A stretch of 64,000 nt of DNA from an uncultured Flavobacteriaceae bacterium (GTDB taxonomy: Bacteria; Bacteroidota; Bacteroidia; Flavobacteriales; Flavobacteriaceae): NCBI GenBank assembly GCA_947494205.1, contig CANLUH010000011.1, positions 62,001 to 126,000 on the forward strand, read 5' to 3'. Below the pieces are notes generated by a model. That model made no database searches and had not been told where the DNA came from. It was given only the letters and a program-made list of their open reading frames with translations. Each line of letters begins with the position of its first letter. The stretch's first letter is position 1. Below, in pieces: positions 1 to 7,279 of the stretch. A program made the position numbers and the translations under genes.

Positions 1-1
1 T

Positions 2-544
2 TCTGAAGCCATAGCATCAAAACAATCTGGACTAATACTACTTCACGGTATACCAGGAACAGGTAAAACGACCTATATAAAGAGCTTAATTAGTAATCAC
101 AATAATTTAAATTTCATTTTTATTCAAAATGAATTTGTAAATAATCTTTTAGACCCCGATTTTATTTCTTTCTTATTACAACAGCGAAATGCGATACTAA
201 TTATTGAAGATGCTGAAAAAGTACTAACATCCAGAGAGCAATCCAACCAGAACTCGGTAGTGTCTACTATTTTACAATTAACCGATGGTCTATTTAGCGA
301 CTACCTAAACATTAAAGTTATTTGTACTTTTAATACCAGTTTATCTAAAATAGATACAGCTTTAATGCGTAAAGGAAGAATGATCGCTATGTACGAGTTT
401 AAAGCTCTTACGTTAGAAAAAACTAACAATTTGTTAACTACTTTAAAACTTAAAAACACAGATAAAGGACTTACCATTTCTGATATCTACAACTATACAG
501 ACGCTAACTATAACAACTTAGAGCGTAATAAAATTGGGTTTTAA
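2..544 (+). CDS. AAA-family ATPase, C-terminal part (cut by window edge)
   Basis: The reading frame is open from base 2, so the N-terminus lies outside the window. The visible 180 residues are an AAA ATPase core. Walker A (GIPGTGKT) lies near bases 47-70 and a Walker B-like strand ending IIEDAE near 193-213. A sensor-1-like Asn (FNTS) follows, and then an RKGR segment that could supply the arginine finger. There is no recognisable C-terminal extension; the protein ends about 45 residues after the RKGR segment. Such single-domain ATPases remodel protein substrates by ATP hydrolysis, but the substrate here cannot be told. The next gene on the same strand is a TPR protein 63 bp downstream. I am confident of the family and have no evidence for a specific role. 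Confidence 0.8.
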   Translation, partial: SEAIASKQSGLILLHGIPGTGKTTYIKSLISNHNNLNFIFIQNEFVNNLLDPDFISFLLQQRNAILIIEDAEKVLTSREQSNQNSVVSTILQLTDGLFSDYLNIKVICTFNTSLSKIDTALMRKGRMIAMYEFKALTLEKTNNLLTTLKLKNTDKGLTISDIYNYTDANYNNLERNKIGF

Positions 545-607
545 AATAACAAATTATAACACAATCGGCAATTAACCATATTCTAAGATTACAAATAAAA
601 CCATACA

Positions 608-1537
608 ATGCTACAACCTAAAAAAATATTAATACTATTTACGCTATTAATAAGCACTGGAGTCTTAGCATGTATAAACGAGTATAGAACATTATTAACA
701 GGGGAGGTTATCTACACCCATCCAATGAATGGAAAAGTATGGACTCAGAAAATTGATACAGTTAAATTACGAGAAAAGTCCAATAAACTTTTATTACAAT
801 ACAAAACTACAGATTCACTAGAATACTTATCTGATTACGCAGCGTCTTTAATTTACTTAAAAGACTATAATAGAGCTAAAACTATTTATGAAGAGATAGA
901 AGAAAAAAAGCCTAACCTTTATACTACCGCTTCTAATCTTGGAACCATTTACGAACTAATAGGTAATCCAGAATTAGCACTTGAATGGATAAAAAAATCC
1001 ATAAAACTAAATCCAGATTCTCATAAAGGCTCTGAGTGGATTCATATAAAAATTTTAGAGTTTAAAATTAGCAACTCTAACGATTACAGAAAGTCAATAC
1101 TAGAACTAGATTTCAGTGATGAAGCTATCCCTGTAAATCGCAATTATTACGACTTAAAGGAATTATCCTATCATATTTGGCATCAATTAAGAGAACGTTC
1201 TAATTTTGTAAAACCTGAAAATAAAATTGTTGGTAATATTTATTTCGACCTTGGCAATATTTTAGCTCAAACTAAAGATGTACAAGCTGCATTAGAAAGT
1301 TACAATGCAGCTAAAGAATATGGTTTTTCATCTCCATTAATGGAAAAAAGAATAATAGCTTTTGAAAAACTTGCTAAAAAAACCGAGCCATATAAAGATG
1401 TTAAAAAATTACAGAAAACTGTAGAACAGAACTTTTGGACGACATTATGCATTATTTTTATTGCTTTCATCTTATTCGTATTCCTTGCTATAAAAGCTTA
1501 TAATAAAATATTAAAAAAGAAAAATCCTAAAACATAA
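608..1537 (+). CDS. TPR-repeat envelope protein with C-terminal membrane anchor
   Basis: This 309-residue protein begins with a hydrophobic export signal (about residues 6-22) ending in a cysteine after VLA, so it may be a lipoprotein. Residues ~85-160 and ~205-250 hold tetratricopeptide-like helix pairs (for example ALEWIKKSIKLNPDS), which normally mediate protein-protein contacts. A hydrophobic segment near residues 276-298 followed by lysines would anchor the C-terminus in the inner membrane. An N-terminal signal plus a C-terminal anchor suggests a periplasmic TPR domain. The stop codon sits in the loop of an intrinsic terminator. No specific family is recognised. Confidence 0.7.
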   Translation: MLQPKKILILFTLLISTGVLACINEYRTLLTGEVIYTHPMNGKVWTQKIDTVKLREKSNKLLLQYKTTDSLEYLSDYAASLIYLKDYNRAKTIYEEIEEKKPNLYTTASNLGTIYELIGNPELALEWIKKSIKLNPDSHKGSEWIHIKILEFKISNSNDYRKSILELDFSDEAIPVNRNYYDLKELSYHIWHQLRERSNFVKPENKIVGNIYFDLGNILAQTKDVQAALESYNAAKEYGFSSPLMEKRIIAFEKLAKKTEPYKDVKKLQKTVEQNFWTTLCIIFIAFILFVFLAIKAYNKILKKKNPKT

Positions 1538-1551
1538 TGTTTTAGGATTTT
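1521..1551 (+). terminator. Intrinsic terminator overlapping the TPR gene stop
   Basis: A perfect 14-bp stem (1521-1534 with 1538-1551) has a three-base loop that is the TAA stop codon itself. The right arm ends in a T-rich stretch. The last coding codons therefore form the hairpin. Being A-rich on one side and T-rich on the other, it could also act on the convergent hisS transcript. Confidence 0.85.
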
Positions 1552-1576
1552 CTATTTTATAATACAAACGTCTACT

Positions 1577-2962
1577 TTAAGACTTCACAGCACTTATTAA
1601 ATCCTCTAAAGTCACTTTAGATTGTTCTCCTAAATTCATATCTTTTAATGTATACACATTATCACTCATTTCTTGTTCTCCAACTAAAACCACAAAAGGA
1701 ATTTCACGCTTGTTAGCATAATTCATTTGCTTTTTCATTTTAGCTGCATCAGGATATAATTCTGCACTAATACCTTCTTCTCTTAATGCTTTTACAGCTT
1801 TTAAACTAAATAACGCCTCTTTATCACCAAAGTTTATAAATATAACCTCTGTACTTTTAGTAATCGTTTCAGGGAATAAATTGAGCTGGTCTAATACAAT
1901 TTCTATACGATCTAAACCAAAACTAATACCTACGCCACTTACATCTTTAAGTCCAAAAATACCCGTTAAGTCATCATAACGACCACCGCCTCCTATAGAG
2001 CCCATGTTTACACCTTCTGGAGCAGAGACTTCAAAAATAGCACCTGTGTAATAATTTAAACCACGAGCCAAAGTAACATCTAGTTGTAATGTTGCTGTTT
2101 TTAAACCTAAGGTTGAAATCGCATCATTTATAAAATATAATTCTTCAATTCCTTTTTTACCGTCTTCAGAAGTACTTAAAATGCCTTTTAAGCTTTCTAT
2201 TTGCGAGCCAAACTCACCAGAGATATTAAATAAAGGCTGTAATTTATCTATGCCTTCTTGTGGGATTCCTTTAGTTAGCATTTCTTCTTTTACCTTCTCC
2301 TCTCCTATTTTATCAAGTTTATCTAAAGCAACTGTAAAATCAATTAATTTATCACTTGCTCCTATGACTTCAGCAATACCCGATAAAATTTTACGATTGT
2401 TTATTTTTATGGTAGTGCCTTTTAAGTTTAAAGCTGTAAATACATTATCGTACAACTGTACAAACTCTACTTCTTGCCATAAAGACTTAGACCCTACCAC
2501 ATCGGCATCGCACTGAAAAAACTCTCTAAAACGTCCTTTTTGAGGCCTGTCGGCCCTCCAAACTGGCTGTATTTGGTAACGTTTAAACGGAAATTCTATT
2601 TCGTTTTGATGTTGCACAACGTAACGCGCAAAAGGCACTGTTAAATCGTAACGTAATGCTTTTTCTGAAATATACTTCGTTAGCGTATTACTATTTCGCT
2701 CTACATAATCTTCTTCTGAAATAGCACCTTTCTTAGGATTTAAATAATCGCCAGAATTTAAAATCTTAAAAATTAAGCGGTCACCTTCTTCCCCATACTT
2801 CCCCATTAAAGTTGAAGAGTTTTCAAAACTAGGTGTTTCTATAGGCTGAAAACCAAACTTTTGAAATTCTGATTTTATGGTGCTAAATATATAGTTACGT
2901 TTTGCAACTTGTTCTGGATTAAAATCTCTTGTTCCTTTTGGTGTACCTGGTTTTTGTGCCAT
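1577..2962 (-). CDS. hisS: Histidine--tRNA ligase
   Basis: This 461-residue class II aminoacyl-tRNA synthetase charges tRNA-His with histidine in the cytoplasm. Visible hallmarks are GTRDF near the N-terminus, LTVPFARY, motif 2 ([20 protein letters not shown]), the histidine-binding segments [15 protein letters not shown] and GGGGRYDDL, and motif 3 ([10 protein letters not shown]). The C-terminal ~95 residues form the anticodon-binding domain. Length fits the longer Bacteroidota form of HisS. It appears monocistronic. A small palindrome (ATTCCCTTT/AAAGGGAT) sits just upstream of the start, and REP-like DNA beyond it. Confidence 0.97.
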   Translation of the reverse strand: MAQKPGTPKGTRDFNPEQVAKRNYIFSTIKSEFQKFGFQPIETPSFENSSTLMGKYGEEGDRLIFKILNSGDYLNPKKGAISEEDYVERNSNTLTKYISEKALRYDLTVPFARYVVQHQNEIEFPFKRYQIQPVWRADRPQKGRFREFFQCDADVVGSKSLWQEVEFVQLYDNVFTALNLKGTTIKINNRKILSGIAEVIGASDKLIDFTVALDKLDKIGEEKVKEEMLTKGIPQEGIDKLQPLFNISGEFGSQIESLKGILSTSEDGKKGIEELYFINDAISTLGLKTATLQLDVTLARGLNYYTGAIFEVSAPEGVNMGSIGGGGRYDDLTGIFGLKDVSGVGISFGLDRIEIVLDQLNLFPETITKSTEVIFINFGDKEALFSLKAVKALREEGISAELYPDAAKMKKQMNYANKREIPFVVLVGEQEMSDNVYTLKDMNLGEQSKVTLEDLISAVKS

Positions 2963-3020
2963 ATTAATTCCCTTTGCAAAAAGGGATCTCTTTTTAATAA
3001 TTATTCTTTTTTTAATTGCA

Positions 3021-3108
3021 CTTCTACTGCGCTCAGTGTGACATCGCGTTTTAAAGTGGTTCCTACCTGCGCAGGAATAACAAAGCGGTTAAAAACCACT
3101 TCTGCGAT
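3021..3108. repeat. REP-like composite palindromic element upstream of hisS
   Basis: Nested inverted repeats are visible: a 10-bp perfect palindrome (CCTGCGCAGG) flanked by TTCCT/AGGAA, with AAGTGGTT (3054-3061) and AACCACTT (3094-3101). The left part contains TGCGCTCAGTGTGACA. It does not code for anything convincing. Its style matches the dispersed palindromes further right (3723, 3823, 4871), so I call it REP-like; the genome copy number is not visible here. Confidence 0.5.
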
Positions 3109-3157
3109 AACAAAAATAATTAATGATTATTGGTATTGCGAATCTTTTTAATAAAAA

Positions 3158-3192
3158 AGCATTTCAAAATATATTAATACATTGAAATGCTC
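3158..3192 (-). terminator. Distal intrinsic terminator of the DUF6495-like gene
   Basis: A 10-bp stem, AGCATTTCAA (3158-3167) with TTGAAATGCT (3183-3192), has a 15-base loop. Read on the minus strand it is followed by six Ts. It lies behind a second hairpin at 3208-3231, so the gene appears to have tandem terminators. Confidence 0.65.
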
Positions 3193-3207
3193 TATAATTA
3201 TAAACAA

Positions 3208-3231
3208 AACTCCTGTTTTAACAGGAGTTTA
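3208..3231 (-). terminator. Proximal intrinsic terminator of the DUF6495-like gene
   Basis: AAACTCCTG (3208-3216) pairs with CAGGAGTTT (3223-3231) around a six-base loop, five bases past the stop codon of the minus-strand gene. The T-run after it is short, which may explain the second hairpin 16 bp beyond. Confidence 0.7.
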
Positions 3232-3235
3232 TTTA

Positions 3236-3703
3236 TTAGTTAATCAACTTGTGCATATAATTATACAAATCCCCTTTTGTAATATTAGCACCTTGTTCTA
3301 TTAATGTAAATTTATCTAATTTATCGTCTTCAGAATAGTCTTTTTTAGCTTGCACAAACTCTACAGCATCATCCATTAAGTTTTCTCTAAGCCAGTTAAA
3401 TCCTTCTGTTGTTGTAACATCTATATCATTATTAACCTTAATTCCAATAAGATGCATGTGATCGTCATTTAAAGCAAATAGGTGGATATTTTTTGGTGAG
3501 ATATGTTCTAAGTATTTAGCTTGCCCTAAAACACCTTCCCAAATTAAATCACTAAAAACATCTAATTCCATTTCTGCCATTTCTGGTTTATTGGCTTTTA
3601 GATTTGTCCATTCGTCTGCAGTGATAGATTGCGTTGCCAGGAAATTTATAAACTCTTGGTCTAATTCTTCAAACTGTTCTTTTGTTAATCTTGCGTATTT
3701 CAT
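3236..3703 (-). CDS. Conserved flavobacterial protein (DUF6495-like)
   Basis: A 155-residue acidic soluble protein beginning MKYARLTKEQFEEL, a start I recall for the DUF6495 family of flavobacteria; the function of that family is not known. The reading frame extends nine codons further upstream to 3730, but those codons come from a palindromic repeat (3723-3742), so I prefer the internal ATG at 3703. There is no signal peptide or membrane segment. A conserved-looking stretch reads HLFALNDDHMHLIGIKV. It is followed by two intrinsic terminators and appears to be transcribed alone. Confidence 0.75.
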   Translation of the reverse strand: MKYARLTKEQFEELDQEFINFLATQSITADEWTNLKANKPEMAEMELDVFSDLIWEGVLGQAKYLEHISPKNIHLFALNDDHMHLIGIKVNNDIDVTTTEGFNWLRENLMDDAVEFVQAKKDYSEDDKLDKFTLIEQGANITKGDLYNYMHKLIN

Positions 3704-3722
3704 TGAAAAAACATTTTTTTCA

Positions 3723-3742
3723 ATTCCCATGAAGATGGGAAT
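3723..3742. repeat. REP-like palindrome (ATTCCCAT / ATGGGAAT)
   Basis: ATTCCCAT (3723-3730) and ATGGGAAT (3735-3742) form a perfect 8-bp stem around GAAG. The 4871-4890 element has the same ATTCCC...GGGAAT arms with a different centre, so the two look like members of one dispersed family. Confidence 0.55.
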
Positions 3743-3822
3743 CTTCTACTTTTTATTTAATCTTATTATTTAAACCCTTTTGTATGCATTATAAAATTCA
3801 TTAATTAGAATAATTTCGAAGC

Positions 3823-3842
3823 TATCGAGATGGTTCTCGATA
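3823..3842. repeat. REP-like palindrome (TATCGAGA / TCTCGATA)
   Basis: TATCGAGA and TCTCGATA form an 8-bp stem around TGGT. It is followed by ACGATTTTTCGTTCCTCAAATCACTCGAACTGACA, an AT-rich stretch with no reading frame. Lies in the gap between the DUF6495-like gene and the phosphodiesterase gene. Inferred to be a dispersed non-coding repeat. Confidence 0.45.
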
Positions 3843-3886
3843 CGATTTTTCGTTCCTCAAATCACTCGAACTGACATGATTCTTAT

Positions 3887-4777
3887 TTACTTCACAGCAT
3901 TAGCAGCTGCAAAAGGTCTATCTGTTGCTAAAACATCTATTCCTTTTTCAACCCATGTTTTATATAATGTATTTCCTTTAGCTTCGGCTTGCTTATCTAA
4001 GTTACCTAAGGTTCCTAAAATAGTTTTTATACCTTTTGCATGTATTGCATTATAAAGTGTAGTATCCGATAATCGTGTACCCGTAAAGGCTAACATATTT
4101 TGTGTTGGTATTTTAGAATGTAATAACCAATCTAATTCTTTAGCATTTCTAGCAGAAACTGATAATAATAATTCTGGTGCAACAGCATAAGCTGCTTCAG
4201 CTTGCTTTAAATCGTATGTAATAATTAAAGAGACATCTTCTGCTCCTACTTCTCTTATTAAGTCTGCAATAGCACTTACTTCAACTCCTCTTTTAATATC
4301 TACTGTAAGTACAACATTATTTTGCTTAGCCCAAACCAACACCTCTTTAAAAAGTGGTATTTTAAATTCGGTTGTTGTTCCGTAATCGTCTACTAAATTA
4401 AAAGCTTCTAATTCTTTATAAGTATGCTCTATTATTTTTCCTTCTCCTGTAGTTGTTCTGTTTAAAGTATTGTCATGCAATAACACTAAAACATTATCTT
4501 TAGTTTTAGCAACATCAATTTCGTAAATTGCTTTAATACTATCATTAACGTAAGCTAAGGTTTCTAAACAATTTTCAGGATAATTTTTTAGTCCTTTCCC
4601 TCCTCTGTGCACACTTATTATAGGTGTAGCATTAGGTTTATACTTAAAGGCTTCAATTAATGCGGAAGGTTTTATTTGTTTTGTTTCTACTTGTGCTTCT
4701 ATAACTGTTTTAGTCGTTTCTTTTTTACAAGACACACTAAAAATTAAGACTAAAAGTAATACTAAATATTTTTTCAT
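3887..4777 (-). CDS. Glycerophosphodiester phosphodiesterase, lipoprotein
   Basis: A 296-residue exported lipoprotein: the signal peptide ends FSVSCKKE, with lipidation expected at Cys17. The rest is a GDPD TIM barrel that hydrolyses glycerophosphodiesters to glycerol-3-phosphate and an alcohol. The catalytic features are visible: SVHRGG (first His and Arg), the ENCLET segment (Glu), YEIDV (metal-binding Glu and Asp) and LLHDNTLNRTTTGEG (second His). Late in the chain is VLATDRP, typical of the family end. It is probably on the periplasmic face of a membrane and serves phosphate or glycerol scavenging. It stands alone between REP-like sequences. Confidence 0.9.
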   Translation of the reverse strand: MKKYLVLLLVLIFSVSCKKETTKTVIEAQVETKQIKPSALIEAFKYKPNATPIISVHRGGKGLKNYPENCLETLAYVNDSIKAIYEIDVAKTKDNVLVLLHDNTLNRTTTGEGKIIEHTYKELEAFNLVDDYGTTTEFKIPLFKEVLVWAKQNNVVLTVDIKRGVEVSAIADLIREVGAEDVSLIITYDLKQAEAAYAVAPELLLSVSARNAKELDWLLHSKIPTQNMLAFTGTRLSDTTLYNAIHAKGIKTILGTLGNLDKQAEAKGNTLYKTWVEKGIDVLATDRPFAAANAVK

Positions 4778-4870
4778 AATGCTTACGTAATAAAGAATTT
4801 TATAGCAATAGAGAGATACTACTCGCTAAATTTCACCTCATAGATTAAAAAACAAAATTCTATTATTTGG

Positions 4871-4890
4871 ATTCCCGTATGCATGGGAAT
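4871..4890. repeat. REP-like palindrome (ATTCCC...GGGAAT)
   Basis: ATTCCC and GGGAAT arms flank a GTATGCAT centre that is itself nearly palindromic. Same outer arms as the element at 3723-3742. Non-coding; lies between the phosphodiesterase gene and the ribosomal operon terminator. Confidence 0.5.
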
Positions 4891-4944
4891 GACAATTTTA
4901 TAGTAAACCTAGACAAAGTACCTAGGAATTATTTTTTATTAAAA

Positions 4945-4973
4945 AAACCGTTTAGAGTGTATCTAAACGGTTT
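4945..4973 (-). terminator. Terminator of the rpsF-rpsR-rplI operon
   Basis: AAACCGTTTAGA (4945-4956) pairs perfectly with TCTAAACGGTTT (4962-4973) around GTGTA. It is 27 bp beyond the rplI stop and is followed by a T-run on the minus strand. Confidence 0.85.
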
Positions 4974-4999
4974 AATTTATAATATAATTTGATTTTGTA

Positions 5000-5452
5000 T
5001 TAAGCTTGCGCTGCTACAACTTCAAATGGGAAATCAACAGATACAGTTCTGTGTAAACGTATAGCGGCAGTATATTTACCTAAACGCTTAATGTTTCCAC
5101 CAGCAACTGTAATAAATTTCTTATCGATAGACTGACCTGCTTTTTCTAAAGCTTCAGCGATATCTATATTGTTTACAGAACCAAATAATTTGTCTCCTGC
5201 TCCAACTTTAGATGCTATCTTAACTTCTAATGCTTTAAGTGCTTCTGCTACTTTGTTAGCATCATCAACTATTTTTTGTTCTTTGTAAGCACGTTGCTTT
5301 AAGTTTTCAGCTAATACTTTCTTTGCAGAAGATGTTGCTAAAATAGCGTGCCCTGTAGGAATTAAAAAGTTTCTACCATAACCGTTCTTTACTGTTACAA
5401 TATCGTCTTTAAATCCTAAATTTTCAACGTCTTGTTTTAATATAAGTTCCAT
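5000..5452 (-). CDS. rplI: 50S ribosomal protein bL9
   Basis: The 150-residue product matches the family in length and domain plan. The N-terminal domain begins MELILKQDVENLGFKDDIVTVKNGYGRNFLIP, in which the segment around GYGRNFLIP is the L9 signature. A long charged connecting helix (about residues 40-75) leads to a C-terminal RNA-binding domain. It binds 23S rRNA near the base of the L1 stalk. It is the last gene of the rpsF-rpsR-rplI operon, 12 bp after rpsR, and a strong terminator follows. Confidence 0.97.
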   Translation of the reverse strand: MELILKQDVENLGFKDDIVTVKNGYGRNFLIPTGHAILATSSAKKVLAENLKQRAYKEQKIVDDANKVAEALKALEVKIASKVGAGDKLFGSVNNIDIAEALEKAGQSIDKKFITVAGGNIKRLGKYTAAIRLHRTVSVDFPFEVVAAQA

Positions 5453-5464
5453 TGTTACGGTATT

Positions 5465-5761
5465 TTATTTTAATAAATCTGTTACGTATGGTAATAACGC
5501 TAAGTGACGCGCTCTTTTTACTGCTACAGATACTTTTCTTTGATATTTTAATGAAGTTCCTGTTAAACGTCTTGGTAAAATTTTACCTTGCTCGTTTACA
5601 AATCTTAATAACCAGTCTGCATCTTTGTAATCTACGTACTTAATTCCAGACTTTTTGAAACGACAATACTTTTTAGTTTTGTTAGTTTCAATATTTAAAG
5701 GAGTTAAATATCTAATTTCTCCTTCTTTTTTTCCTTTCGATTGTTGTTCTATTGAAGACAT
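5465..5761 (-). CDS. rpsR: 30S ribosomal protein bS18
   Basis: A 98-residue basic protein with the S18 core: [21 protein letters not shown] and [19 protein letters not shown], ending in [10 protein letters not shown]. The N-terminal extension ([21 protein letters not shown]) is of the kind seen in Bacteroidota. It binds 16S rRNA as a partner of bS6, encoded two bases upstream, so the two proteins are made together. Confidence 0.97.
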   Translation of the reverse strand: MSSIEQQSKGKKEGEIRYLTPLNIETNKTKKYCRFKKSGIKYVDYKDADWLLRFVNEQGKILPRRLTGTSLKYQRKVSVAVKRARHLALLPYVTDLLK

Positions 5762-5763
5762 AA

Positions 5764-6102
5764 TTACGCTTTTTGTTTTAGTTTAGTTCTTCTTCTTTCA
5801 GCCCATGCAACAGCATGCTTGTCTAAAGTAACTGTTAAGTAACGCATAAAACGCTCATCACGTCTAAACTCTACTTCTAAAGGGTTAATAGCCGTACCGT
5901 CTACTTGGTACTCAAATAAGTGATAGAATCCACTCTTTTTGTTTTGAATAGGGTAAGCTAACTTTTTTAGCCCCCAATCTTCTTTGGATATCATCTTAGC
6001 TCCTTTAGAAACAAGAAAGTCTTCGTATTTCTTTACTGTTTCCTTTATCTGTGTTTCAGATAAAACGGGATTTAAGATGAAAACAGTTTCATAATGATTC
6101 AT
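5764..6102 (-). CDS. rpsF: 30S ribosomal protein bS6
   Basis: A 112-residue protein starting [16 protein letters not shown], with [19 protein letters not shown] and [11 protein letters not shown], both classic bS6 segments. It binds with bS18 to the platform of the small subunit. It is the first gene of a three-gene operon and has a clear Bacteroidota promoter about 35 bp before its start. Confidence 0.97.
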   Translation of the reverse strand: MNHYETVFILNPVLSETQIKETVKKYEDFLVSKGAKMISKEDWGLKKLAYPIQNKKSGFYHLFEYQVDGTAINPLEVEFRRDERFMRYLTVTLDKHAVAWAERRRTKLKQKA

Positions 6103-6134
6103 ATAAAAATCTATTTTATTGTTAAAAATGGCTG

Positions 6135-6165
6135 CAAAAGTAATTATTTTTATTCTATCTTACAA
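6135..6165 (-). promoter_or_regulatory. Promoter of the rpsF operon
   Basis: On the minus strand TACTTTTG (complement of 6135-6142) matches the Bacteroidota -7 consensus TAnnTTTG. TTG (complement of 6163-6165) lies 20 bp upstream as the -33 element. The start point would be near 6128, giving a leader of about 25 nt. Confidence 0.75.
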
Positions 6166-6312
6166 TAATATTTAAACAAAATTCAAACAATTTTAAAGCG
6201 TTCGGTTTTAATGTTAAAAAAATGTTAAAGAAAACACTTTGCCGATGTTTTTTGGTTTTTAACCGAATTTTTTGTAACATTGTCGATAATTAAACCCAAA
6301 TATAAAACCCTT

Positions 6313-7008
6313 ATGACTCTAAATTGTGTAGTAGTAGATGATTCAGCGATACAAAGGTTATCTATTGTAAAGCTTATAGAAAATCATAACTCGCTAAATC
6401 TTATTGCAGAGTACAGTAGTGCGCTTGAAACTAAAAATGGTTTAAATACTCAAAAAGTAGATTTAATATTCTTAGATATAGAGATGCCTGTTTTAAATGG
6501 TTTTGAGTTATTAGATGTACTAAACAACAAACCTCAAATTATATTTGTTACAGGGAAAACGGAGTATGCTTTTAAAGCTTTTAATTACGACGCTACCGAT
6601 TACTTACAAAAACCGATAACTAGAGATCGCTTTAACCAAGCAGTAGATAAAGCTCTAGAACAACATAAATTAAAATTAGACTTTAACGAAACCGAAGGTG
6701 AACACATTTTTGTAAAAAGTAACCTTAAGAAACGTAAAGTTTATGTAAAAGATATTAAGTGGATTGAAGCTTTAGGGGATTACGTAAAATTAGTTACTGA
6801 AGAAACTAGTTTAGTAGTATTATCTACAATGAAAGCTTTTGAACACGAGTTACCTGAAGGTAAATTCTTAAGAATACATAAATCTTATATAGTAAATCTA
6901 GATAAGGTAGATCGCTTTAACAGCAAAAATGTTGAAGTTGGCTCTTACGAAATACCTTTAAGTAGAAACAAGAAGACATTGCTTGTTGATGCCTTAAATA
7001 ATATTTAA
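6313..7008 (+). CDS. LytTR-family response regulator (orphan)
   Basis: The 231-residue protein has a receiver domain (residues ~1-120) with the acidic pair VVDD, the phospho-acceptor Asp in FLDIEMPVLNGFELL, and the conserved Lys in YLQKPI. Residues ~130-231 form a LytTR DNA-binding domain (KVYVKDIKWIEALGDYVKL, FLRIHKSYIVNLDKVDRF). The frame extends upstream to a TTG at 6280, but the ATG at 6313 starts just before the first receiver strand and fits the family. No histidine kinase gene is next to it, so it is an orphan; LytTR regulators usually pair with membrane kinases of the LytS/YpdA type. Confidence 0.92.
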   Translation: MTLNCVVVDDSAIQRLSIVKLIENHNSLNLIAEYSSALETKNGLNTQKVDLIFLDIEMPVLNGFELLDVLNNKPQIIFVTGKTEYAFKAFNYDATDYLQKPITRDRFNQAVDKALEQHKLKLDFNETEGEHIFVKSNLKKRKVYVKDIKWIEALGDYVKLVTEETSLVVLSTMKAFEHELPEGKFLRIHKSYIVNLDKVDRFNSKNVEVGSYEIPLSRNKKTLLVDALNNI

Positions 7009-7034
7009 TTTATTTGAAAAATTACTGAATACTG

Positions 7035-7062
7035 AAAATCCTGCTTTAACGAGTGGGATTTT
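7035..7062 (+). terminator. Terminator after the LytTR regulator
   Basis: AAAATCC (7035-7041) pairs with GGATTTT (7056-7062), the stem being extended by wobble pairs, and a T-run follows. It separates the regulator from the heptamer repeat block. Confidence 0.65.
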
Positions 7063-7069
7063 TTATTTG

Positions 7070-7108
7070 TTGGCTGTTGGCTGTTGGCTGTTGGCTGTTG
7101 GCTGTTGG
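7070..7108. repeat. Heptamer tandem repeat, TTGGCTG x 5.6
   Basis: Five perfect TTGGCTG units and a partial sixth, with no interruption. It lies in the gap between the convergent LytTR regulator and priA genes, together with the 7171-7275 array. There are no spacers and no conserved reading frame. A 7-bp unit would shift any frame, so it is non-coding. Confidence 0.95.
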
Positions 7109-7170
7109 TGAAACAAATATTATTAAATCAAGTACAAAATATATTCTATACTTTATATCACTTCTTTACT

Positions 7171-7275
7171 AACTACTAACTACTAACTACTAACTACTAA
7201 CTACTGAATACTGAATACTGAATACTGAATACTGAATACTGAATACTGAATACTGAATACTGAATACTGAATACT
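7171..7275. repeat. Heptamer tandem repeats, AACTACT x 5 then GAATACT x 10
   Basis: Five exact AACTACT units (7171-7205) change without a gap into ten exact GAATACT units (7206-7275). The priA stop codon is five bases further. The two units share the TACT end, so one array may have arisen from the other by unit replacement. Perfect identity between units suggests recent slippage or expansion. Confidence 0.95.
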
Positions 7276-7279
7276 GAAC

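Noticed and set aside
6280-6312. TTG start for the LytTR regulator
   Set aside because: The ATG at 6313 begins directly before the receiver's first strand; the 11 extra codons look like leader DNA.
7070-7275. CRISPR array
   Set aside because: The units are only 7 bp, adjoin without spacers, and no cas gene is near.
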